Positions 25,868 to 32,612 of a stretch of DNA of 64,000 nucleotides are shown here, in pieces. Source of the DNA: an uncultured Prevotellaceae bacterium (GTDB lineage Bacteria > Bacteroidota > Bacteroidia > Bacteroidales > Bacteroidaceae); the NCBI GenBank assembly GCA_900315105.1, contig OMXX01000003.1, positions 84,509 through 148,508 of the forward strand. Direction: 5' to 3'. The translations under genes were made by a program, and so were the position numbers. Every line of letters begins with the position of its first letter. Position 1 is the stretch's first letter. Below the pieces are notes generated by a model. The model was not told the DNA's origin. It did no database searches and was given only the letters and a program-made list of their open reading frames with translations.

Positions 25868-26749
25868 ATGAAACAATACAGATACATCAAGAGTAATGCC
25901 TTTACTTCGGGTGCATCAACAGGTAATCCTGCTGCAAGTATTTTCGTTGATGAAGGTAGTCTTTCTCCAGAACAGATGCTTCAGATTGCTGCTGAGCACA
26001 AGGGCTTTGTTATGGAGACTGTATTCTGCTCGCCTTCTGAAACGGAAGCCTGCAAGCTGACTTATTACTCGTCAGAGTGTGAGGTGGATTTCTGCGGTCA
26101 TGGTACTATTGCCACTATGTATTCGTTTGTCAAGGATAATGATTCTTTCAGGAATACTAAGGTGCTGTCTGTAGAAACAAATAGGAAAGGTGTTATAAAT
26201 GTATATAATGAGATAGATACTGAGAATGCTGTGTATATCGAGGCTCCTTCGCCTATTGAGCATGCCATGAACATTCCTATAGACGACATTGAGCGTATTC
26301 TCACCCTTCGCAAGGGTAGTATAGACCGAGAGGGTATGGCGATAAGGATTATTGATGCGGGACTTAGAACCCTCATCGTGCCTGTCGCTCGTTTTGAGGA
26401 TGAGGTGTCAGTCTATCCTGATTTATCTTCGCTCAAGGCTTTCTGCGAGGGTAATGACATAGACATCATCCTTATTTATTCACTTCAGGTGGCTGATGCA
26501 TCAAACTTTGCCCATACCCGTGTCTTTGCCCCGAGGTTCGGTTATCTTGAAGATCCGGCTACAGGTTCAGGTAATAGTGCATTTGCCAACTATCTCCTCT
26601 CAGAGAATATGTGGGACGGTACTCCTATTACCATAGAGCAGGGCGGTAACGACCGAATCTTCAATGCAGTAAAACTTAAAACCCTCAATGGAAAGGTTTT
26701 ATTTGGAGGTAGGGCAACTACAAAGATAAAAGGAAATTATTTCGTATAG
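25868..26749 (+). CDS. PhzF family isomerase
   Basis: A 293-residue protein of the PhzF / diaminopimelate epimerase-like fold with two similar halves. The conserved glutamate is probably E50 (FVMETVF), preceded by TGNPAASIF, with DFCGHGTIATM in the first half and YLEDPATGSGNSAF in the second. In phenazine makers PhzF isomerises dihydro-hydroxyanthranilate. No phenazine genes are present, so the substrate here is unknown. Co-transcribed with the GNAT gene, spaced three bases, with a terminator directly after. Confidence 0.87.
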   Translation: MKQYRYIKSNAFTSGASTGNPAASIFVDEGSLSPEQMLQIAAEHKGFVMETVFCSPSETEACKLTYYSSECEVDFCGHGTIATMYSFVKDNDSFRNTKVLSVETNRKGVINVYNEIDTENAVYIEAPSPIEHAMNIPIDDIERILTLRKGSIDREGMAIRIIDAGLRTLIVPVARFEDEVSVYPDLSSLKAFCEGNDIDIILIYSLQVADASNFAHTRVFAPRFGYLEDPATGSGNSAFANYLLSENMWDGTPITIEQGGNDRIFNAVKLKTLNGKVLFGGRATTKIKGNYFV

Positions 26750-26778
26750 GAGAGTCTGTAAAGGCTCTCTTTTTTTCT
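26750..26778 (+). terminator. Terminator after the PhzF gene
   Basis: GAGAGTC and GGCTCTC pair (one mismatch) around a short loop and are followed by a run of T. It overlaps the end of the stop codon region. Confidence 0.65.
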
Positions 26779-26779
26779 C

Positions 26780-27278
26780 TCTCAATAGCCGTCTTTGATA
26801 TGTTTGTCGGTTGTGATTTCTTGTGGAAAAACTAACAGATATATGATATGTAGAGAATTTGGTGTGACACTTACACTTGTTTGATTGAAAATGAAAATAT
26901 TGCCGAATTTGGGGATAGTGATAATATGAAAACGAAAATGAGCGATTATGGAAAAAATGACATGAAATCATTACAAAAAGTGGAAAAAATACACTAATTC
27001 TTCAGTTTTTAAGGAAAAAATGCTCAAAAAACTAAGAAAATCTGCTAATTTTTTTGTCCGTTCAATTTTTTTGTGTATATTTGCATCAAATTTTTCGATA
27101 CAACTCTTTATTAAATGACGAATATTACAAAAGTATTCAGAATGACATCTATTTTATGATGTTTGAAAGAAGACGGTATTTGATATATTTATTCAAATCG
27201 GTAATAAGAGTAAGGAAAGGGTTGATTGTATATTATAGTGTTGTTTATAACAAGTAAAACTTTAAAATAAAAAAAATT
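26780..27278. other. AT-rich spacer with promoter and two tiny overlapping frames
   Basis: No conventional gene is seen. The leader downstream of the promoter at 27053-27083 carries a 14-codon frame (27115-27159) overlapping by ATGA a 33-codon basic, hydrophobic frame (27156-27257, MMFERRRYLIYLF...). Either could be chance in such AT-rich DNA. The predicted leader before the small gene at 27279 is about 190 bases, long enough to hold regulation. Confidence 0.3.
27053..27083 (+). promoter_or_regulatory. Promoter of the small-protein / fimbrillin-like operon
   Basis: TTTG at 27053-27056 and TATATTTG at 27076-27083 are spaced by 19 bases, a good match to the Bacteroidetes consensus. Confidence 0.65.
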
Positions 27279-27440
27279 ATGAAAAAGTACGAAGTACCAG
27301 TAATGAGATTTCACCAGTTGAAGTCTGATCGTCTTTTAGCAGCTCTTTCAGGAAAAGAGAATTTCGATCGCTCAGCAGCTAATACTGAGGGCTATGAGGT
27401 CGAAGAAAGTTTCAATTCAAACACTTACTTCGATAATTAA
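27279..27440 (+). CDS. Small protein of 53 residues, MKKYEVPVM type
   Basis: Reads MKKYEVPVMRFHQLKSDRL, then LAALSG, then an acidic polar tail ending in YFDN, and stops with TAA at 27438-27440. It begins after an A-rich stretch and lies 31 bases before the lipoprotein gene, so the two are likely one operon. Many Bacteroidales carry short proteins with a similar start (M-K-K-Y-x-x-P) and a small-residue LLAxS patch near residue 20-25. I know no function for them. The LAALSG patch resembles a leader-peptide cleavage region, but that is only a resemblance. No membrane segment. Confidence 0.65.
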   Translation: MKKYEVPVMRFHQLKSDRLLAALSGKENFDRSAANTEGYEVEESFNSNTYFDN

Positions 27441-27471
27441 TTCGGATAACAAACTAAATTGAATAGACGAA

Positions 27472-28368
27472 ATGAAAGCATTTAAATTTCTTTCAAATAC
27501 AGTTCTTGTATTTTCATTGGTTATGTTAGCTTCATGTTCTTCTAATGATGAACAGGAAGAAACAGGTTATAAGAAGCAAAAACTTGAATTCAAAGCAGTT
27601 ACAGAAACAAGCGGTGCTACCCGTGCTACACTCGAAAGTGACTACACCGTAAGTTGGGATGAAAACGATGGAATTTCTGTGTTCTGTGATAATAATGAGG
27701 AGTCAGTTGAGTTCGGTATAACTCCATCTTCTGAGAATGCTTCAATAGCCACCTTTAGCAACTACGGAGAAGTGTTGCCTTTCTGGTTTGATCCAAACCA
27801 ATTCTACTATGCATTGTATCCTCATGCATCTGCAACATTTAATGTTAGCACAAAAAGTATTACTTCTGTTATGCCAACCAATCAGACAGTATCATCAGGT
27901 CGTACTCATGACAAGAAGGCCTTGTTTATGGCTGCATGTGCTGATATGGATGAAAGAATCTTCAACTTTAAGAATATTCCTGCACTTATAAAGGTTACTA
28001 TCAGTAATAATGCTGCTGGCAAGGTTAAGTTCATTGAAATCGAATCTAAAAATACAGCAAATATCCTGTCAGGTAATTTTGAAGTTACTCCTGTTTATTA
28101 TGCTAATACTCAGATGACTATCAGATCTATTTCAGGTGCTGATAAAAAGCATACAGTGAAGCTTCGGATTCCTGCAGGCGAGGAAGCTCAGGATTTCTAT
28201 CTTGCTGTACTTCCTGGTCGTGTGGATGGCTTGACTCTCAAGTTCGAAGGCGATTCTGGCGTTTTGGTACAGCATGAAAGCAACAAGGCTGTAGAGTTTA
28301 AGAGATCAAAGATCTACGACTTCGGAAGCTATGATATTGAGAAGGAAACTACTCCTGAAGTAAAATAA
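27472..28368 (+). CDS. Fimbrillin-like lipoprotein (Mfa-like family)
   Basis: A 298-residue secreted lipoprotein with signal peptide and lipobox LASC (Cys22). The mature part begins with a polar stretch and TRATLESDYTVSWDENDGISVF, which matches the N-terminal domain of Bacteroidales fimbrillin/Mfa-like proteins, followed by beta-rich repeats. Such proteins build fimbriae or other surface adhesins after lipid removal by gingipain-like proteases, or stay anchored. It is alone, without the usual minor subunits nearby. Follows a 53-residue small protein in the same operon. Confidence 0.78.
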   Translation: MKAFKFLSNTVLVFSLVMLASCSSNDEQEETGYKKQKLEFKAVTETSGATRATLESDYTVSWDENDGISVFCDNNEESVEFGITPSSENASIATFSNYGEVLPFWFDPNQFYYALYPHASATFNVSTKSITSVMPTNQTVSSGRTHDKKALFMAACADMDERIFNFKNIPALIKVTISNNAAGKVKFIEIESKNTANILSGNFEVTPVYYANTQMTIRSISGADKKHTVKLRIPAGEEAQDFYLAVLPGRVDGLTLKFEGDSGVLVQHESNKAVEFKRSKIYDFGSYDIEKETTPEVK

Positions 28369-28414
28369 TAGAAGTGAGTATGCCTTTTGGCATAAGCCTT
28401 ACTGATTAAAGATA

Positions 28415-28455
28415 TTCTCTCTGTTCCATTCATTTGGGGCAGAGAGATTTTTTTA
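28415..28455 (+). terminator. Terminator of the fimbrillin-like operon
   Basis: CTCTCTG pairs with CAGAGAG, extended by TT/AA pairs, followed by TTTTTTT. It starts 47 bases after the stop codon. Confidence 0.8.
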
Positions 28456-28458
28456 CTA

Positions 28459-28570
28459 CCACCATCATCTCCCAACCATCATCTCCAACCGCTCATCTCC
28501 AAAACGCTTATCTCCAACCACCATCTCCAACCGCTCATCTCCAAAACGCTTATCTTCAAGCACTAATCCC
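28459..28570. repeat. Tandem repeat, 42-bp unit (CATCTCCAACCGCTCATCTCC)
   Basis: Two tandem 42-base copies (28481-28522 and 28523-28564) differ by a few bases at the end and are themselves built of CATCTCCAACC-like words. No credible reading frame uses them. First part of the gene-free stretch 28456-29401. Confidence 0.75.
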
Positions 28571-28752
28571 AAAACACCATTACCTAACACTCGCCATCCA
28601 TCATCCAACATCCAGCACCTGATTTCTGAATGCAAAGGTACGAAGAAATATCCGTATCCGCAATACTTTTCCCACGGCACGAAACTTTATTTCCCACGGC
28701 TCGTGATTTGTCCTTAGAAGAAAGCCTTAACAGCAATTGTAGTTTGTGTGGA

Positions 28753-28811
28753 GTTTACCCTTTACTTTTTACTTTTTGCAAAAGAAAAGGTAAAAGGTAA
28801 AAAGGTAAAGT
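28753..28811. repeat. Iterated-word palindrome (TTTACTTTTTAC / GGTAAAAAGG)
   Basis: The left part repeats TACTTTTT and the right part repeats GGTAAAAA with a period of 7-8 bases, so the whole folds on itself. A related element of the same words is at 28977-29047. Confidence 0.65.
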
Positions 28812-28976
28812 GTATAGAAAGTGAAATGTCAATAGTGAAGAGTGGTTATTCAGTAATTAATAATATATTATTTAATATCTTATTAATTTCTTTATATAAT
28901 AAGGTACGTGAAAATAAAAACTATTATTATAACTAATTAGATTGTTATTTCTCTATGGACAATACAGATTCCATCG

Positions 28977-29047
28977 AGTTTACCTTTTACCTTTTTACCT
29001 TTTCTCGAAAGTAAAAAGTAAAAAAGGTAAAAAGGTAAAAAGTAAAG
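28977..29047. repeat. Iterated-word palindrome, second copy
   Basis: TTTACCTTTTACCTTTTTACC on the left and AAAGTAAAAAGTAAAAAAGG with further GGTAAAAA words on the right, separated by a CTCG loop. Same words as 28753-28811, 165 bases away. Confidence 0.65.
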
Positions 29048-29085
29048 AATTGGAAAATTAAATGTGATAATGAACATGGCTTGGT

Positions 29086-29213
29086 GTGCCTTCGTTTTGC
29101 TTTCGTTATGCCTTCGCTGTGCCTTCGTTCTGTAATCTATGTTTTTATCGAACTTTGTTTCTTTGTGGATGGGATTTGCAACGGATGTATAACGGAATTA
29201 CAACGGATTTGGA
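29086..29213. repeat. 11-nt phased intergenic element, copy 4
   Basis: Left words GCCTTCGTTTT, GCTTTCGTTAT, GCCTTCGCTGT and GCCTTCGTTCT, right words CAACGGATGTA, TAACGGAATTA and CAACGGATTTG, each 11 bases. The words are those of copy 2, but the AT-rich centre is longer. It lies just upstream of the rplU promoter. Confidence 0.75.
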
Positions 29214-29304
29214 ACCTGCGAGGAAATATCAATATATGGTGTTAAATCTTGTTAATAATATTTCTAAATATAAGATGTAAGGCTCGTGTTTGGGAAAAAT
29301 TTTG

Positions 29305-29312
29305 TAACTTTG
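29305..29312 (+). promoter_or_regulatory. rplU-rpmA promoter -7 box
   Basis: TAACTTTG, 90 bases before rplU. A candidate TTTG upstream is too close (12 bases), so the -33 box is not assigned. Confidence 0.6.
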
Positions 29313-29401
29313 TGCCCGATTTAGTCTGTTCGGGCTCGAATAAGTGGTAGTGAATTGCTATCCGCCTGGCAGAAATAACAATTTAATACATAAAAAATTA
29401 A

Positions 29402-29719
29402 ATGTACGCAATTGTAGAGATCAATGGTCAGCAGTTTAAGGCTGAGGAGGGCAAGAAGCTCTTCGTGCACCACGTTAAGGACGCACAGGAAGGCCAGACC
29501 ATTGAGTTTGAGAAGGTACTGCTCGTAGATAACGACGGTGCTATCACAGTAGGTGCTCCAACTGTAGAAGGAGCAAAGGTAGTATGTGAAGTTGTACAGC
29601 CTCTCGTTAAGGGTGAGAAGATCATCGTCTTCAAGATGAAGCGTCGTAAGGACTCTCGCAAGAAGAACGGTCATCGTGCACAGTTCACACAGGTAGTAAT
29701 CAAATCAGTTGTAGCTTAA
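29402..29719 (+). CDS. rplU: 50S ribosomal protein L21
   Basis: 105 residues, the normal length. [19 protein letters not shown] at the start and [19 protein letters not shown] near the end are the L21 signatures. It binds 23S rRNA in the large subunit. Followed after 19 bases by rpmA, the standard pair. Confidence 0.97.
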   Translation: MYAIVEINGQQFKAEEGKKLFVHHVKDAQEGQTIEFEKVLLVDNDGAITVGAPTVEGAKVVCEVVQPLVKGEKIIVFKMKRRKDSRKKNGHRAQFTQVVIKSVVA

Positions 29720-29738
29720 ATCAAGGAGGAACTAAAGA

Positions 29739-30008
29739 ATGGCACATAAAAAAGGTGTAGGTAGTTCTAAGAACGGCCGTGAATCAGCAGCTCAGCGACT
29801 TGGTGTTAAGATCTTCGGTGGTCAGTCTGTAGTAGCAGGCAATATCATCGTTCGTCAGCGTGGTAACAAGCATTTCCCAGGTGCTGGTGTAGCACAGGGT
29901 AAGGACGACACTCTCTATGCTCTTATCGATGGAACAGTAAACTTCCACAAGGGTAAGTATGACAAGAGCGTGGTTTCTGTAATACCTGCTACAAAAGCTG
30001 AGGCTTAA
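29739..30008 (+). CDS. rpmA: 50S ribosomal protein L27
   Basis: 89 residues. Starts [16 protein letters not shown] and holds [24 protein letters not shown], the L27 signature. The N-terminus reaches the peptidyl transferase centre. There is no cleavable N-terminal extension of the kind seen in Firmicutes. Co-transcribed with rplU, with a strong terminator 36 bases downstream. Confidence 0.97.
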   Translation: MAHKKGVGSSKNGRESAAQRLGVKIFGGQSVVAGNIIVRQRGNKHFPGAGVAQGKDDTLYALIDGTVNFHKGKYDKSVVSVIPATKAEA

Positions 30009-30043
30009 ACTTATTCAAACAAAAATTTATTCCAAACAAACAT

Positions 30044-30073
30044 AAAAAGGCTCATCGAAAGATGAGCCTTTTT
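30044..30073 (+). terminator. rplU-rpmA terminator
   Basis: AAAAAGGCTCATC, loop GAAA, GATGAGCCTTTTT: a perfect 13-bp stem ending in T. Confidence 0.9.
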
Positions 30074-30158
30074 CCGTATAGCCGAACCGAAGTCACTCAT
30101 TCGTTCTGCGGACATTCTATTCCCAACGAGAGGGGTGCTTGAGCTTATTTGATTGCTT

Positions 30159-30710
30159 TTACTTCAGGTTCTTTATTACTTTGCATGGATTGCCCACAGC
30201 CATAGAGTCGGATGGAATGTCTTTAACTACTACGCTTCCTGCTCCAATGATGCATCGGTCGCCAATGGTAACTCCTGGGCATACTGTTACGCCGCCTCCA
30301 AACCAACAGTCTTCTCCAATGGTGATAGGAGAGCATCGTTCAATGGGCTTACGGCGTTCTATATAGTCTATAGGGTGATTGGGTGTCAGGAATTGGCAAT
30401 TAGGGCCTATCTGGGTATTTGAGCCTATGGTGATGATTCCTCCGTCGAGCATAGTCCCATTGTAGTTTATGAAAACATTCTCTCCTAATTTTATTCCATG
30501 ACCATGGTCGCAATAAAATGGTGGAGCGACCGTTGATGACTTCGGAATGCCAGGAATCAGGTCTTCTATTATTGACCTGTAGTCTTTGTCTTCAGTTGTC
30601 ATGGTTTGCAGTTTGGCACAAATGTGCTTGGCTCTATTGTAGCTCGCCAAACCTTCTTCGTTTGTAAAGTCATAGAACTCTTCGTGACGCATTTTTTCAA
30701 ATTCTGTCAT
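30159..30710 (-). CDS. Sugar O-acetyltransferase (maltose/galactoside acetyltransferase family)
   Basis: A 183-residue left-handed beta-helix acyltransferase. It begins MTEFEKMRHEEFYDFTNEE, the Maa/LacA-type N-terminal helix region, and then has hexapeptide repeats with FYCDHGHGIKLGENVFINYN and PITIGEDCWFGGGVTVCPGVTIG. It transfers acetyl from acetyl-CoA to a sugar hydroxyl. The catalytic His is expected in the DHGHG segment. A single gene, convergent with rpmA. Confidence 0.9.
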   Translation of the reverse strand: MTEFEKMRHEEFYDFTNEEGLASYNRAKHICAKLQTMTTEDKDYRSIIEDLIPGIPKSSTVAPPFYCDHGHGIKLGENVFINYNGTMLDGGIITIGSNTQIGPNCQFLTPNHPIDYIERRKPIERCSPITIGEDCWFGGGVTVCPGVTIGDRCIIGAGSVVVKDIPSDSMAVGNPCKVIKNLK

Positions 30711-30762
30711 AGTTGTATAATGTTGTAGGTAATTGTTTAGGTTTTACTTGTTTTGTTTATGT

Positions 30763-30790
30763 AAAAAAAAAACTCCCCAATGGGGAGCTT
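30763..30790 (-). terminator. Terminator of the bamD-rpoZ-DUF4293 operon
   Basis: On the minus strand AGCTCCCC and GGGGAGT pair around a tiny loop and are followed by nine or ten T. It starts directly after the DUF4293 stop codon. Confidence 0.8.
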
Positions 30791-30793
30791 TTT

Positions 30794-31264
30794 TTATCTT
30801 ATTCTATCCGCCGCCCTTACGAGGCGTTCATCATCCATTATGCCTTTGTGGGCAAGTAGGAGGAAGATCATAGCGATGATAGGTGTACAGAGAGCAAGTC
30901 CTGGGCGGAATGTAACGTCCTTGGCATCAATGCTTGTGTAATATACCAAAGCAGCGCATACGATTGTCTCTACAATTATTGCTGCAAGCTGTATGTAGCA
31001 GTTCAATGCCTGTGTCTTGCGGTTCTTGTACATGAAGATGATAGCAAGACTCCAGAAAACATTGAGAGCGAGAAAGAACATTGGAATGGCGAAATAAGGG
31101 TAGGAGAGGGCTCCTGTGCCTCCGTCAATAATACCAATGCTGTTTACTACTGATGAAAACTCCCCTATGCCGTTTGGCTGGAGAACTCCCAAGGGTGCTA
31201 CGGCGCAGATGATGAAACAGATGATGCAGAAGAAAAGATATATTGTCTGTTTTCTCTGAATCAT
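30794..31264 (-). CDS. DUF4293 family membrane protein
   Basis: A 156-residue protein with four hydrophobic helices (about residues 7-28, 57-78, 88-110 and 123-142) and the family start MIQRKQTIYLFF. DUF4293 proteins are restricted to Bacteroidetes and of unknown function. It follows rpoZ by three bases and bamD beyond, the conserved arrangement in the phylum. Confidence 0.85.
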   Translation of the reverse strand: MIQRKQTIYLFFCIICFIICAVAPLGVLQPNGIGEFSSVVNSIGIIDGGTGALSYPYFAIPMFFLALNVFWSLAIIFMYKNRKTQALNCYIQLAAIIVETIVCAALVYYTSIDAKDVTFRPGLALCTPIIAMIFLLLAHKGIMDDERLVRAADRIR

Positions 31265-31267
31265 GGT

Positions 31268-31609
31268 TTAGTCCTCATCCTCGAACTGACGCTCCTTGGC
31301 AGGATCACGCCAATAGATATTCTTTTCAATAAATTCCTGTGTAGCGAGAAGTGTTGGCTTTGGGAGCTTCTCGTAATAGCGGCTGATTTCAATCTGCTCA
31401 CGGTTCTCGAAAACTTCCTCGAGGCTGTCGTTGTAGCTTGCGAACTCAGCGAGCTTCTTGCTGAGATCCTGCTTGATTTCAGCAGCTATCTGGTTAGCGC
31501 GCTTGCCGATGATAGCGACGCTCTCGTAAATGTTGTCTGTGTCTTCACAGAGATCCATGATGTTGCGTGTTACGGTATTAACCGGAGCCTTTGATTTCTT
31601 GTAATCCAT
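31268..31609 (-). CDS. rpoZ: RNA polymerase omega subunit (Bacteroidetes type)
   Basis: A 113-residue protein matching the RpoZ/Rpb6-like family of Bacteroidetes: the central helix IYESVAIIGKRANQIAAEIKQDLSKKL corresponds to the omega fold that clamps beta prime. It is longer than E. coli omega (91 residues) because of a C-terminal acidic tail ending in EDED. Placed between bamD and DUF4293. Confidence 0.85.
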   Translation of the reverse strand: MDYKKSKAPVNTVTRNIMDLCEDTDNIYESVAIIGKRANQIAAEIKQDLSKKLAEFASYNDSLEEVFENREQIEISRYYEKLPKPTLLATQEFIEKNIYWRDPAKERQFEDED

Positions 31610-31638
31610 TTTGTTATATTGTTTTTTGGTGATTGTTT

Positions 31639-32475
31639 TTATTCCGTTATGTTCTTTGTGACTTTCTTACACTTTTCAATGTATTTCTCAGCAATAGGGC
31701 GTTCCTTTGAGTCGGGATATTCATTGATAAAGCCATAGCACTCATCCTCGGCATCTTGGAAACGGTCGAGTTTCTTTGCCTCGACACTCTGCTGTGCCAG
31801 CTCGAACTTGCTTTTCATAATGAGTGATGCGAAGTTCTCGCGGTATGCTGAGTATGGATAGTCCTTGAGGGCGTTCTGTGCGGTTACTATGCATGCCTCG
31901 TAGTTGTTGCCGCCGCTTGTGCAGTTTCCGAAATATGTACCGAGGTTGTAGTAGAGCTTTGCGTTAATAAGCTCTTTCTCTACGAGTTTGTCCTGAAGTT
32001 CATACATTCTGCTTTGCGCTCTGTCCTTCATGCTTGAGAAAGGATAGAGGTCCATGAAGTCCTGATATGACTTGATGGCGTTGTATGTGTCCGACTGGTC
32101 AAGACGAACCTCAGGTGAACCTTTGTAAAGGCTTTCTCCAACGAAATAGCTTGCGCTCTCAGCGAATAGTCCCTTTGGGTATGTCTGGACATATTTCTTG
32201 AATATGTCTGCGGCAGACTCATAGTCGCCTGTGTTGAAGGTTGACATACCATAAAGGAAGAGACACTCTTCGCCGTTGTCGGTTCCCTTAGTGATATTTA
32301 TCAGGTCGCCGAAAAGAATTGACGCACGTGAGAATTTCTGCTGGGCATAACTCTCTTTGGCGTATTCATATCGGTATGATGTATCGTTTGTTTTGTAAAC
32401 TGCGTTGAATTCTGATTTGCAACTGCATAGAAGTAATGCAGCCGATACAACAGAATAAAGAAGAATTTTGTTCAT
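31639..32475 (-). CDS. bamD: Outer membrane assembly lipoprotein BamD
   Basis: A 278-residue lipoprotein with cysteines at 17 and 19 in LLLCSCKSEF as lipidation candidates, followed by TPR-like repeats (YAKESYAQQKFSRASILFGDLI; LFLYGMSTFNTGDYESAADIFKKYVQTYP). It belongs to the BAM complex that inserts beta-barrel proteins in the outer membrane. First gene of a three-gene leftward operon with its own -7 box, divergent from uvrB. Confidence 0.92.
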   Translation of the reverse strand: MNKILLYSVVSAALLLCSCKSEFNAVYKTNDTSYRYEYAKESYAQQKFSRASILFGDLINITKGTDNGEECLFLYGMSTFNTGDYESAADIFKKYVQTYPKGLFAESASYFVGESLYKGSPEVRLDQSDTYNAIKSYQDFMDLYPFSSMKDRAQSRMYELQDKLVEKELINAKLYYNLGTYFGNCTSGGNNYEACIVTAQNALKDYPYSAYRENFASLIMKSKFELAQQSVEAKKLDRFQDAEDECYGFINEYPDSKERPIAEKYIEKCKKVTKNITE

Positions 32476-32503
32476 TAAATGAATATAATTATATTTCGGA
32501 CTG

Positions 32504-32511
32504 CAAAATTA
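32504..32511 (-). promoter_or_regulatory. bamD promoter -7 box
   Basis: TAATTTTG on the minus strand, 29 bases before the bamD start. Confidence 0.6.
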
Positions 32512-32596
32512 CACATAATTCTCGTAATATCAAAGTCGTATATATTATTTTTCACAAAAAAAATGTTTTTTATAACATTTATTTCAAAGAAATCCG

Positions 32597-32604
32597 TAAT
32601 TTTG
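32597..32604 (+). promoter_or_regulatory. uvrB promoter -7 box
   Basis: TAATTTTG ends only eight bases before the first ATG of uvrB, so the transcript should have an extremely short leader. Confidence 0.6.
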
Positions 32605-32612
32605 CACAAATT

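Noticed and set aside
28459..28570. CRISPR array
   Set aside because: Only two contiguous 42-base units with no spacers and no cas genes.
28434..28622. Open frame through the CATCTCC tandem repeat
   Set aside because: It is a product of repeat periodicity, starts inside the terminator of the fimbrillin-like gene and has no protein-like composition.
29314..29335. GCCCGA/TCGGGC hairpin as an rplU leader control element
   Set aside because: The predicted transcript start, given the -7 box at 29305-29312, lies within or after the left stem, so the hairpin would not be in the RNA.
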